Positions 7,986 through 17,600 of a DNA stretch of 64,000 nt are shown piece after piece. Below the pieces are notes generated by a model. The model was not told where the DNA came from, did not search any database, and saw only the letters and a list, made by a program, of their open reading frames with translations. This DNA comes from Porphyrobacter sp. (GTDB lineage: Bacteria > Pseudomonadota > Alphaproteobacteria > Sphingomonadales > Sphingomonadaceae): contig JAPZRO010000007.1 in the NCBI GenBank assembly GCA_027531395.1, positions 152,408-216,407 of the forward strand, written 5' to 3'. The position numbers and the translations under genes are program-made. The first letter of the stretch is position 1. Each line of letters begins with the position of its first letter.

Positions 7986-10909
7986 TCGATCAGCACGAAG
8001 GGCGCCCAGATATCCGGACTGTCGGCCCCGGGCAGCCCGCTGTCACGCCTGAGACTCCGGATCGCGTGCTGCAACGCCCGCGCCTTGTCGCCGTGCTTGC
8101 GGTAGTGGCGCAGCATTTCGGTGGCGACATAGGCTGCCACATCGTCACGCACCTGCCAGTGGGTCGCGAGCACGCTGCCCCCGCCAGCGAAACGGAAAGC
8201 GCTGACCAGCCCCGAGAAGGCCGGCACCCCGCCCTCGAAACCCGCAGCGCTGTCGCAGGCGGTGAGGATCACCCAGTCTGCCGCCAGATCGAGCCGCGCA
8301 ATCTCGCTCGCGGTCAGCACCCCGTCGCCCTGCCCTGCGTGCGGCGGCGAGAGGATCAGGGCGGGCTCGGCAATGCCCTCGAGCTCCCCGCCCACAAGGC
8401 CGTGGGTGGCGAACAGCAGCACCTCGGCCTCGCGCACCCCCGGGTCGGCGAGATTGGCCTCGCTCGCCTGCACTCCGAGGAACAGCCGTGCATCGCCATT
8501 GCCGAACTCGCGCGCGATCGCCCGTGCCTCACGTTCCGATCCGGGCAGCGCGGGCAGCAGCGCCAGCCGCGCCGCGTCCGCGCCGCCGCGCTCGAAATAA
8601 GCGGCGGGGCTGAGAACGGCCTGCGGCTCCGCGCCCGGCTGGTCGCCCGCTCCGAACGGCACCGGCGCGGCAAAGGCGACTAGTCCGCCGCCGCGCTTCG
8701 CGCTGGTCCGGCTGGCATTGCCCAGCGCGGCCACATTCGCCAGCGCAAAGCGGTCGGCGAGCCAGGTCGGCCCCTTGCCGGGCGCGCCCTCGTCGAGGAC
8801 CAGCAGCCCCATGGGCAGCGAGGCCAGCGGCCCGCCCGCCAGCACCCGCAAGGTCTTCACCCGGGCTAGCGCCGCGCCGGTCTCGGGCGGCAGCAACACC
8901 GCCGCCAGCCGCGCCGCGGCGGCACGGTCGAAATCGAGCCCCGCGGCCCCGTCGCGCACGCCCGCCGCGAGCGCCACCAGCTCGGCGCGTGGCAGATCGA
9001 GCCGCCGGATCAGCGCCTGGTCGGCGGTCACCACCAGACTATAGGCCCCGTCATAGGCCGGCGCGATTGCCAGCAACGCCTCGTCCTTGCGAAGTCCCGC
9101 GCGTATCGCAGCGATGTCGGCGTTGTCCGGCCCGAGCAGCTGTCCGGTCGCCGCATCGCGGGCGCGCAGATCGGCCAGCGCGGCGGTGCGCGCCGCATCC
9201 GCCGCCGCCAGCCGTTCGCGCGCCGCCTCGGGCGGGGTGCCGGCAGCCAGCGCGCGCAGCAATTCGCGGTCGGCGGCGTCAAGCTCGGCATCGGCCTGCT
9301 GCAACGCCTTGAGCGCCCCGGCCATCGCCGAATCCTCGGTCGCCAGCCGCTCGGCGCGGAAGGCGCTCGCCTGCGCCAGCCCCGATCCGGTCGCCAGTGC
9401 GATCGCCTGCGCCATGTCGTCGGGCGCATCGGCTGCCACCGCGATTTCCATCACCAGATCGAGCGCGGCGCGCTGTTCGGACAGGATCATTCCCGTCCGC
9501 CCCCGCGCCCGGTCGCGTCCGAGGAAGGCGATCATCGCCCGCGCTTCTTCGAGCGCATTGTGCGGCTGCCGGGCGACAATGCTCTGCGCCCAAGCGTCAA
9601 CCAGCCGCGCATGACGCAGCGCGAAGGCCCCCGAATTCTCGGTTTCGAGCAGCCGGGCATAGTCGCGCGCGGCAATCCGCGCCGCCTCGGCGGTCTCACC
9701 CGCGCGGAGCAGCGCGCGCACCAGATCGGGGCCGATCCGCTTGGCGATCTCGGCATCGACCGTCTTCGCCTCCATCCGCGCATCGGCCGCGCGCAGCCGC
9801 GCCAGCGCCTCCTCCGCGCGCCCCAGCGCGAAGGTGCCCTGGGCCGCATAACCCTGCGCGCCGAGGCCGTAGGGGCTGCCCTCGCCCTGATACTTGGCGA
9901 AGATCGGCGCGGCCTCCTCGAACAGCGGAATGGCATCGGCATAGCGTTCGCGCTGGAGGTAGATCGTTCCGAGCAGATGCAGCCCATAGCCAAAGAACAG
10001 GCTGTCCGGCCCCTCGTGCTCGCGCTTCAGTTCGAGGCTGCGGGCCATGTAGCCGGTCGCCTCGAGCGGGCGGCCGGTGCGCGACAGGATGATCGCCAGC
10101 ATCTCCAGCGCACGGGCATAGCTGGTATGGGAGGGGTCAACATGCGCCACCGCCCGCTCGACCGCGATGCGCGCATAGCGTTCGGCCTCGTCCATCCGCC
10201 CGGCCCGCCGCAAAATCCCGGCATAGCCGTAATAGGAACCGATGGTGTCGGGATCGTTCGGTCCGAGGAACCCCTCGCGGGTATCGAGGCTGGCCTTCTG
10301 GTAGCGCAGCGCCTCGTCGATCCGGCTCAATTGCAGGAACACCTGCGAGAGCGAGAATTCGAGATTCGAGCGCGCCACCACCGCCCCGCGGCCGATCTCC
10401 TCGGGCGGCAGGGCGGCAAAGGCGGCCATGTAGTCGGCATGGCCCTGTTCGAGCGCTGCGATGGCAGCGTCGGCCTCGCCCGCCATGGCGAGCAAGGTGC
10501 CCAGCAGCGCCACGCCCTCGCCGCGCACCGTCAGCGTGTCGGGGTCGCCATCGGGAAGCGCCGCCAGCCCGCGCTGGACCCGCGCCCGCGCCTCGGCGTT
10601 GCGGCCGAGAATGTAGAGCTGCGAGCCGATGCGGATATCGGTGCGGGCGATCTGTGGGTGATCGGGCGCGATCCGGCGCGCCGCAGTCGCCACCGCTTCC
10701 CACGCGGCCATCATGCGCTCGGCACCCTCGGTGTCGGTCTTGCCCTGTTCGAACAGCGCGTAGGCTTCTTCGAGCAGCCGCTCCACCTCCGCCTCTCCCG
10801 CCGGGTCGGCAGCCGACAACGGCGCTGGCGAAACGGCGAGCAACAGCGCCAGCGCCAAGGCACTGGCGGCAAAGCCGAAACTGCGGCCCCGATGGCGTCC
10901 TGCGATCAT
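7982..10909 (-). CDS. exported TPR-CHAT domain protein (caspase-like protease)
   Basis: CHAT domains are caspase-fold cysteine proteases. The 975-residue product starts with a signal peptide (residues about 1-36, a hydrophobic LALALLLAVSP core), followed by roughly 500 residues of TPR-like helical pairs (for example AEARARVQRGLAALPDGDP and SLELKREHEG). A helical spacer leads to the CHAT domain at about 670-975. Both catalytic residues are visible: His836 in LLFATHG and Cys885 in VILTACDSA, and the FVLID end is typical. GGGGGAAAG precedes the chosen ATG; the frame is open further upstream but that part overlaps the lipoprotein gene. It is the last gene of an operon with response regulator, kinase and lipoprotein. 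Being exported, it should act in the periplasm or at the surface, unlike the cytoplasmic CHAT proteases of immune systems. Confidence 0.9.
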   Translation of the reverse strand: MIAGRHRGRSFGFAASALALALLLAVSPAPLSAADPAGEAEVERLLEEAYALFEQGKTDTEGAERMMAAWEAVATAARRIAPDHPQIARTDIRIGSQLYILGRNAEARARVQRGLAALPDGDPDTLTVRGEGVALLGTLLAMAGEADAAIAALEQGHADYMAAFAALPPEEIGRGAVVARSNLEFSLSQVFLQLSRIDEALRYQKASLDTREGFLGPNDPDTIGSYYGYAGILRRAGRMDEAERYARIAVERAVAHVDPSHTSYARALEMLAIILSRTGRPLEATGYMARSLELKREHEGPDSLFFGYGLHLLGTIYLQRERYADAIPLFEEAAPIFAKYQGEGSPYGLGAQGYAAQGTFALGRAEEALARLRAADARMEAKTVDAEIAKRIGPDLVRALLRAGETAEAARIAARDYARLLETENSGAFALRHARLVDAWAQSIVARQPHNALEEARAMIAFLGRDRARGRTGMILSEQRAALDLVMEIAVAADAPDDMAQAIALATGSGLAQASAFRAERLATEDSAMAGALKALQQADAELDAADRELLRALAAGTPPEAARERLAAADAARTAALADLRARDAATGQLLGPDNADIAAIRAGLRKDEALLAIAPAYDGAYSLVVTADQALIRRLDLPRAELVALAAGVRDGAAGLDFDRAAAARLAAVLLPPETGAALARVKTLRVLAGGPLASLPMGLLVLDEGAPGKGPTWLADRFALANVAALGNASRTSAKRGGGLVAFAAPVPFGAGDQPGAEPQAVLSPAAYFERGGADAARLALLPALPGSEREARAIAREFGNGDARLFLGVQASEANLADPGVREAEVLLFATHGLVGGELEGIAEPALILSPPHAGQGDGVLTASEIARLDLAADWVILTACDSAAGFEGGVPAFSGLVSAFRFAGGGSVLATHWQVRDDVAAYVATEMLRHYRKHGDKARALQHAIRSLRRDSGLPGADSPDIWAPFVLID

Positions 10910-10947
10910 GACTTTCCCCCCGTCAGACGCGAATGCATAGGGCGGCG

Positions 10948-11526
10948 TCAGTCGAAAACGATGTAAAATTCCGACATCTGCGGGCCGGTGTTGACGATTT
11001 CGATGCTGTGGCGCTGGGTGTAGAGCGGCACCCAGCGGCATTTGACCGGATCGTCGGCGACGGGCTTGCACACCTGCCGCGCCGACTGGTCGCGCACCAC
11101 CAGCTTCGGGGTCGGCCCGCGCGAGACGCGCAGCACGATCTGGGCGCTGCGCCCGCCGAGGAAGGTCTGGTTGAGCTGCGTGGTCGCTCCCGGATCGAGC
11201 GCCGCCGAGCGATAGGCCGGACCAAGCGCGCGCCCGCGCATCGGCTGGGCATCGGCAGGCAGGCTTGCAAGCCAGCGGCCCATCACCGCCTCGTCCGCCG
11301 CGGTCTCGGGCTTGGCGCCGAGCCGATCGAGCCGCGCGGCGGCCTGTGCCAGCGCCGCCGGGTCCTGCGCGCGTTCGGCGCGCTCGGCCATCACCAGCGC
11401 TTCGGCCACACGCTCGGCGCGGTCGGTGGGGGCCATGGTCTGCACCGGCGCAGCCGGTTCGACCGCACCCGGCGCAGCGCACCCGGCAAGCAATGCCAGC
11501 GCGGAAAGGCTCGCGAGCCGCTTCAC
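10948..11526 (-). CDS. lipoprotein of unknown function in the CHAT operon
   Basis: The 192-residue product has a type II signal peptide with lipobox LLAGC (Cys16), so it is lipid-anchored. A helical Ala/Arg/Glu-rich stretch (about 35-90) is followed by a beta-rich C-terminus (about 110-192) with two Cys (VCKPVADDPVKCRW) that could form a disulphide. I do not recognise the family. The GTG start overlaps the kinase stop by 4 bases (GTGA), and the CHAT gene begins 38 bases downstream, so all three are expected to be translated from one mRNA. Position suggests it is an envelope partner of the CHAT protein or an input to the kinase. Confidence 0.8.
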   Translation of the reverse strand: MKRLASLSALALLAGCAAPGAVEPAAPVQTMAPTDRAERVAEALVMAERAERAQDPAALAQAAARLDRLGAKPETAADEAVMGRWLASLPADAQPMRGRALGPAYRSAALDPGATTQLNQTFLGGRSAQIVLRVSRGPTPKLVVRDQSARQVCKPVADDPVKCRWVPLYTQRHSIEIVNTGPQMSEFYIVFD

Positions 11527-12875
11527 GTCGCGGCCGCGATGCGGAACACCGCGCCTCCCAGACCGCCCGCGGCGGGTTCCTCGAGCGTCAGCGCCAGGGC
11601 ATGGCGTTCGGCAATCGCCCGCGCCAGTGCGAGGCCGAGCCCGCTGCCCGAGGTCTCCTCGCCCTTGCCGCGGCCGCGATAGAAGCGGTCGAAGATCCGC
11701 TCGCGGTCCTGCGGATCGACGCCGGGACCGTCGTCGGCCACCACCAGCACCGGCCCGGGTTCGAGCGTGATCGCGATATGGCCGCCGGGCGGCACATATT
11801 TGAGAGCATTGTCGAGCATGTTGGTCACCAGTCTGCCGAGCTGTCGCTCGTCGCCATTGATCGTCACGCCGGGTGCAACTGTCCAGCCGAGCTCGAGCCC
11901 GGCCTCCTCGGCGCTGCCGGCGTAGAGTTCACAGATCCCCGTCACCAGCGCACTGAGATCGACCGGTGCAAGCCCGCTGCGGTCGCCGCGATTGGCCTTG
12001 CTGGCGGCGATATCGAGCAGGGATTCGAGCGTCTGGACAATCCGCCGGATCTCGCCGCGCGCCTCGGCCAGCTTCTCGGCGATCGCCGGATCGGGCTTTT
12101 CCGCGAGCGCTTTCACCAGCCGGTTGTCGAGGTGCGACAGCGGCGTGCGGATTTCATGCGCAAGCTGTTCGGAGGTGTCCTTGTAGGCCGCCAAAAGATC
12201 ATTGACCCGCGCCAGCGCCGCGCCGCTGTGGGCGGTGAGTTCGTCGATCTCGTCGCCGTCGATCCGCCCCGCCGCAGCGAGGCCAGCCCCGTCCTGCGGC
12301 TCGCGGAAGGCAAGGTTGATGCGCCCGATGCGGCGTTGCAGTCCGAGCGCGGCGAACCGCCCGAGCAGCGCCACCAGCGCGATGAACACCGCCCCGCCCG
12401 CGGCAAAGGCGACCGCGATGCTGGAGAGCACCGGCGCTTCGATATCGATCCCGCGCGCCACCACCAGCCTGAGGTCCGGGCCGAGCTGCACTGCCCGGGC
12501 AAAGCCGCGCGAATTGGCGCCGATGTTGATGATCCCGCTTTCCGAGACGGCCGGATCGAGCGGCGGCCATTCCGCCAGATCGCCCGCCATCCTGCGCCCG
12601 CTGTCGTCTGCCAGCAGATAGTGCGACGCGCTGCCTTCCATCGGTGTGAGCGCGATGCGATCGGCGATGCGGGCTTGCAATTCGGCCTTGCCGCCGGTGG
12701 CGTAGATATCGGCAAGGCCGGCAAGATCGACATCGACCTCGGCCCGCGCCGCCTCCTGCAAGGTCGTGCTGACGGTCTGGTGGGTAAGCCACCACAGGCC
12801 CGCCAGCAGCACCAGCGAGAGCACGATCGCGCCCGCCACGAGGCGCGAGAAAATGGAGCGACGGGCTTCGATCAC
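11523..12875 (-). CDS. sensor histidine kinase
   Basis: The 450-residue inner-membrane kinase has TM helices at about 11-30 and 150-172 enclosing a periplasmic sensor of about 120 residues, then a HAMP linker (about 172-228), a HisKA domain with H240 in LAHEIRTPLSHLD, and an HATPase domain with N (NMLDNALKY), G1 (DDGPGV), F and G2 (SGSGLGLALA) boxes. All catalytic parts are present. The GTG start overlaps the response-regulator stop by 4 bases. Its OmpR-type partner is encoded directly upstream, and the downstream lipoprotein and CHAT genes are in the same operon, so they are the nearest candidate targets or signal modulators. Confidence 0.93.
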   Translation of the reverse strand: MIEARRSIFSRLVAGAIVLSLVLLAGLWWLTHQTVSTTLQEAARAEVDVDLAGLADIYATGGKAELQARIADRIALTPMEGSASHYLLADDSGRRMAGDLAEWPPLDPAVSESGIINIGANSRGFARAVQLGPDLRLVVARGIDIEAPVLSSIAVAFAAGGAVFIALVALLGRFAALGLQRRIGRINLAFREPQDGAGLAAAGRIDGDEIDELTAHSGAALARVNDLLAAYKDTSEQLAHEIRTPLSHLDNRLVKALAEKPDPAIAEKLAEARGEIRRIVQTLESLLDIAASKANRGDRSGLAPVDLSALVTGICELYAGSAEEAGLELGWTVAPGVTINGDERQLGRLVTNMLDNALKYVPPGGHIAITLEPGPVLVVADDGPGVDPQDRERIFDRFYRGRGKGEETSGSGLGLALARAIAERHALALTLEEPAAGGLGGAVFRIAAAT

Positions 12876-13567
12876 GGCCTCCCGTCGAGCAGGCGGTAGC
12901 CCGATCCCAGGATGGTCTCGAGCGCGGGCCGGTCAAACCCGTCCTCGAGCTTGCGGCGCAGGCGGCCAATGTTGACGTCGACCACGTTGGTTTGCGGGTC
13001 GAAATCCATCTTCCACACGTGCCGCAGCAGCATCTCGCGGGTCACCACTTCGCCGGCGTTCTCCATGAAGTAGCGGAACAGCTCGAATTCCTTGGGGCTG
13101 AGGGCAAGGTGGCGGTTGTCGCGGAAGGCGGTGCGGGCCTTCACGTGGCATTCGAACGCGCCGTAGAGGATCACCGCGGAATGCTCGCGCCCGGTGGCGC
13201 GGCGATGCAGCGCGCGCAGGCGGGCGACCAGTTCCTCGGGCTCGAACGGCTTGGCCAGATAGTCGTCGGCCCCGCCATCCAGCCCGTCGGCGCGGTCGGA
13301 GCTGCGGCCCAGCGCCGAGAGGATCAGGATCGGGGTGCCGATGCCGCCTTCGCGCAGGCGGCGGGTGATGGTCAGCCCGTCGATATCGCCCAGCATCCGG
13401 TCGAGGATGATGACGTCGAACGGCTCCATCCCGGCGCGCAGCAGCGCGGCGCTGCCATTGTCCTCCCACACCAGCACGTCGCCGCTGGCGCTGAGGAGTT
13501 CCCCCACCATCGCGGCCGAGCGCGGATCGTCCTCGACATAGAGGATTCTCATGGGCGTCGTTTCCAT
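12872..13567 (-). CDS. OmpR-family response regulator
   Basis: The 231-residue product has a receiver domain (residues about 6-120) with acidic pair D13-D14, phospho-acceptor D56 in IILDRMLGD and the conserved Lys in YLAKPFEP. A winged-helix DNA-binding domain follows (about 130-228), with LSPKEFELFRYFMEN and VVDVNIGRLRRKL. It pairs with the kinase encoded just downstream. The start could be 13567 or the ATG at 13552 (MRILYVEDD), which matches the usual family N-terminus; neither has a strong ribosome site. It leads the operon and may regulate this operon or the neighbouring secretion genes. Confidence 0.93.
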   Translation of the reverse strand: METTPMRILYVEDDPRSAAMVGELLSASGDVLVWEDNGSAALLRAGMEPFDVIILDRMLGDIDGLTITRRLREGGIGTPILILSALGRSSDRADGLDGGADDYLAKPFEPEELVARLRALHRRATGREHSAVILYGAFECHVKARTAFRDNRHLALSPKEFELFRYFMENAGEVVTREMLLRHVWKMDFDPQTNVVDVNIGRLRRKLEDGFDRPALETILGSGYRLLDGRP

Positions 13568-13619
13568 ACTTGCGGGCCGTGGAACACCAACCGGACCTCT
13601 CCCCCTGACCTACGTGCTG

Positions 13620-13649
13620 CCACCGCTTGCCCCGGGGTGCAAGCGGTGG
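13620..13649 (-). terminator. GC-rich hairpin between the SH3-protein gene and the response regulator
   Basis: CCACCGCTTGC and GCAAGCGGTGG are perfect 11-bp arms around an 8-base loop. It sits after the stop of the SH3-protein gene and before the response-regulator start, both on the minus strand. There is no T-run on either side, so it may slow or end transcription only partly, or protect a 3' end. Confidence 0.5.
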
Positions 13650-13673
13650 CCGCAGGCGGGACAGGCGTCCCGG

Positions 13674-14561
13674 TCAGTTCAGGCTCTCGATCGACACCCA
13701 GCCGACCGTGCCGAAATTGTCCTTGGCCTCGATGAACAGCCCCTCGCGCTTGCCGGTCGGGTTGAGCGTGGTGCCGACCCTGAGGCTGCGCAGCACCTTG
13801 GCGCTGGCGGCAGGTGCATCGAGCATGGCGGTGGTCGAGGCGACGGTGGCGAGGTCGTTGTCATCGTCACGCCCGCCCGCCTTCGGGGCCGAGGCGATCA
13901 CCTCCTTCTGGGCGACCAGATCGTTGAAGGCGAGGACGAAGGCTTCGACCAGCATCTTGCCGTCCTTGCTGCCGCCATAGCCGGCCGCGTTGGCGCCCGC
14001 ATTCCATGCTCCGGCGCCGCCGAAGGTAAGAGTGCTCTTCTTGACCACGCCCTGCCCGGTGGCGATGGTGAGGCCGTTGGCGGGGCTGAGCAGCTTGATG
14101 CCCGCCGCGAGCTTCTTCTTCTTGCCGCCGAGCCCGCCGAACATGCCGAGCACCGCGCCCGCACCCGGCACGCTGCCGAGCAGCGAGGTCGCCGCGCCCG
14201 AGCGTACCAGCCCTTCCATCGCTGCGCCCTTGGCGAGCTCGATCGACTGGTCGACCTCCTCGCTGTCGCCCGCGACGACGTTCATCAGGAAGTCCGCCGA
14301 CTCGCCGCTCGCCGCATTGTGCGGGGTGAAGCAGCCGCTTTCGCGCGCCAGCGTGTCGATCAGCGCGCGCGGCGAGCCGAGGCCATATTCCGACCAGCCC
14401 TGGGTGTCGCCCTCGACCACGGCGATGGTGCCGAGGCTTTCGGTGCAGGTGGCAAGGTCGACCGCGTCATCGTCGTCACCCTTGGCCTGAACCGGAGCCG
14501 CGATCAGCGCTGCCGAGACCATCAGGGCGGTGGCCAGCGTGCGGGAATTGGTCTTCGTCAT
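13674..14561 (-). CDS. exported protein with C-terminal SH3-like domain, CsgG-like features
   Basis: The 295-residue product has a clear signal peptide (residues 1-26, ending PVQA). Its N-terminal half, with GTIAVVEGD and SPRALIDTLARESGCF, loosely resembles the CsgG/HfaB curli-export family, but it has no lipobox and the similarity is weak. Residues about 125-165 are Gly- and Lys-rich and partly hydrophobic. The last 50 residues (VLRSLRVGTTLNPTG to GTVGWVSIESL) look like a bacterial SH3 domain, often a cell-wall or peptide binder. GGGGAGA precedes the ATG. A 28-bp palindromic element 72-99 bases upstream is shared with the SLAM-like gene. Function is not established; it may be an envelope accessory of the neighbouring secretion system. 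Confidence 0.7.
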   Translation of the reverse strand: MTKTNSRTLATALMVSAALIAAPVQAKGDDDDAVDLATCTESLGTIAVVEGDTQGWSEYGLGSPRALIDTLARESGCFTPHNAASGESADFLMNVVAGDSEEVDQSIELAKGAAMEGLVRSGAATSLLGSVPGAGAVLGMFGGLGGKKKKLAAGIKLLSPANGLTIATGQGVVKKSTLTFGGAGAWNAGANAAGYGGSKDGKMLVEAFVLAFNDLVAQKEVIASAPKAGGRDDDNDLATVASTTAMLDAPAASAKVLRSLRVGTTLNPTGKREGLFIEAKDNFGTVGWVSIESLN

Positions 14562-14632
14562 CGTGATTCTCCCCTTTGCATTCGATGGAGCGATGATGAC
14601 CCTCTGCCCGTGCGCCAGCCACACACATGCCC

Positions 14633-14660
14633 TGTCATGGGCATGACAATCGCTGTTAGG
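14633..14660 (-). promoter_or_regulatory. palindromic operator element, copy 1
   Basis: TGTCATGGGCATGACA (14633-14648) has 7-bp inverted arms around GG and is followed by a GCTGTTAGG tail. The 28-bp block matches 21038-21065 at 24 positions. It lies 72-99 bases before the SH3-protein start on the minus strand, in the gap after the large repeat-protein gene. A dimeric regulator is the simplest reader; which one is unknown. Confidence 0.6.
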
Positions 14661-14665
14661 TGGCC

Positions 14666-17600
14666 TCAGCGCTGCTCGCGCGGGGCCCCGCTGAAGGTGA
14701 TCATCCCGCCCATCAGCTGCTCGGCCTGACGGATCACCGCAGCGCGGTCGGCTGCCGCAGGGCTGCCCTCGCTGATGACGAGACCGGGCGGGACCATGCC
14801 GATGCCCGACAGCGTCTCGCCATTGCCCGACAGACGCCCGCCCGCCGGAGCCCCGCCCGACCAACGGCTCCAGTTGGCCGGAAGCGAGGGCGCCGAGGCC
14901 GTCGCCGGCACCGGCACGCCGGCGCGCGGCATGGCCATGCCTGCAGTGGAGGTGGTCGTCGCAGCGGCCGGCACCGTGGTGCCCACCGGCGCATAGATCA
15001 CCGATCCCTGGATGCGCGGCAGCGAGAAGGTGCCGGGGAAGATCTGGTAGACCAGCCCCAGGCGCTCCTGCGGGTTCTGTCCGCCGAAGCCGCCGTAGAA
15101 GCTCATGGTGCAGCCCGATCCGGCGCAGCCCCTCCCATTGCCGGTGACATTGGCCGGCAGGAACAGGTCGTTCGGCCCCGGCCCGGCATTGATCACGGAC
15201 CGGAATTCACCCTGATCGAAGCCGGTCGAGGCGAAGGTGTAGGTCACGTTGCCGCCCGCCTCGGGCATCACGATCGTCCCGTTGGTGCGATACTGGAGCT
15301 GCGAGCCGAACCGGATCGAGAGCGATCCGTCGAAGGTGCCCGGCGCGGATTCGCCGTTGTTGAACACCGGGTTGGTGGCGGCGTAGACGCGGTAGTCGAT
15401 CTGCCCGCTGGTCGGCAGGCTGCCCACCATCGGGGCCATCACCACATAGGGCAGGCCGTCATTGGCGGCATAGGTGTTGGTGCCATTGCGGAAAGTGGCT
15501 GTGCCGCCAGCAAAGCGGCCAAGCACTGCGCGCTCGTCGCCCGCCACTTCCACCGCAGGCGCGGTTCCGGCGCGCAGATCACCGGCGGTCTCAAGCGCAC
15601 CATTCGATCCGACGACCGCCGGCTGGTTGCCCGGCTGGCTGTTGCCATTGTCGACCGCGAAGGCGCGCCCGGTATTGGCCGGGAAGCCGCCGAGATAGCG
15701 GGTGAGCCGCCCGGTGCTGGTGCCGCCGCCATTGCCGCCGAAGTTGCGGGTCGGCCCGGCCTCGAAGATCGCCGCGCCGACGATCCCGGTCGCGGTGACG
15801 CCAGTGCGGGCGTCATAGGTCAGCGCGATGGTGTCCTGATCGCCGGCAAAATTGGCGAAGACACCCAACGTGCAGGCCGATGGGTTGGCGGTGCAGTTCC
15901 CGGCATTGTCGCTGCCGGGGATCAGAGCGAAGAAGCCGCCGTTGCTGTTGATCCCGATGGCGCTTTCGGACTGCGACGGATCAGCCAGACCGCCGCGGGT
16001 CGCGAACCTGAAGACGTAAGGGTTGCTTCCGGTGGGCATCGTGATCGAGCCCTCCATCGCAAGCCGGTAATCGCTCCCCAGCGCAATCGCGAGCCCCGCG
16101 TCGAACACACCCGGCGCGACGCTGCCATTGGCGATGGTCGGGCGGGTGGCGGCGATCAGGTAGTAATCGACCCGTCCCGTCAGCGTCGGGACGAAATTCG
16201 GTCCGACCGGGCGGGTGAGGATGTAGTGCAGGCCCTGGTTGGCATTGAAGGTGAAGGTGTTGGGGATCGAGATCGTGCCATTGGTCCAGCGCCCGATCAC
16301 CGCGTCGGCATTGCCGAAGATGTCGGTCTGCTGGGCCGCGCCGCGATTGCGCACCTGGCCACCCGGATCACGGGTGTAAGACCGCAAGCCGCCATCGGCA
16401 TCGAGCGTATAGGCCGAGGCGCCGAAGCCGCTCTCGCTGCCCACGAAGGCGCCGCCGTTGAGCTGCCCGCCGAGGATGATGTTGATGCGCGGGGCGACGG
16501 CATTGAACCCGCCGGCATAGCCGGTCAGCACCGGCGGGACCGGCGGATCACCGGGGTTGCCCCCACCGCCGCCGCCCCCGCCATTGCCGGGCAGGCCGGC
16601 AAACAGATCGGGGTTGCCGCCGCCGGCGATGAAGATGAAGTAGTCGACGAAGAAGGGATCAAGCCCCTCGATCCCGGCCAGCCCGCCCTGCAGCGCGGCA
16701 AGTGCGGCGAGATAGGCCTGGATCGTGGCGGCATCGAGCTCGCCATAGCCGCTCGGCAGGCCGCCGCCCTGAAGGAAGGCGTAGTAGGCGTTGAGCGCGG
16801 CGATGTACTGGACATAGACTGGCAGGCCGACAAAGCCGTCGGGGCTCCCGCCGCCCGCGATGAAAGCGAAGTAGCGGGTGAGCAGGTCGGCATTGGCTCC
16901 CAGCAGGCTCGCCAGCTGGCCCGAACGGTTCAGCGCGTCGATGAAGCTGCGCAGCCGCGCGAGATCCTCGGCGGTGTAGTTTGACGGCAGCCCGCCGCCC
17001 TGAAGGAACGCGGCATAGGCGTTGAGCGCGGCGGCAAAGGCCGGGAAATCGGGCGGCACCGGCAGGCCGCCGAACAGGTCGGGATTGCCCCCGCCCGCAA
17101 GGTAGACAGCATATTCGCGGTAGAAAGCGGCGAGATCGCCGAGGAAGCTGCCGGTCGCCCCGGCTGCCTCCAGCGCGGCGATGTAGGCGCGGATCTGCTC
17201 GGGCGTGAGCAGGGTATAGGCCGAAGGCACGCCGCCAGCCTCAAGGAAGACGAAGAACGCTCTCAGATCGACGGCATAGCCTGCAAAGACATTGGCGGGC
17301 AGGCCAGCAAAGGCATCGAAGCTGCCGCCCTGCGCGACGAAAGCGGCAAAGGCGGCGAAGAATGCCGCCCGGTCACCGAGGAAGCGCTCGAGCGCGCCGG
17401 CCGCCTGCAGTTCGAGCAGATAGGCCTGCAGCACCGCAAGGTCGGTGCCGCTGAACTCGGACGGCAGACGTCCGCTGGCGAGGAAGGCGAAGTAGGCTTC
17501 GAGCTGGACGGTATATCCGGCGAAGATGTTGGCCGGGAGACCCGCGAAGCCGTCGAAGGTGCCGCCCGCCGCTACGAAGGCGGCAAACTGCGCGAAGAAC

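Noticed and set aside
14660..16984. A 774-codon plus-strand frame opposite the giant repeat gene
   Set aside because: It lies entirely antisense to the repeat and C-terminal domains and has no signal, domain or start context.
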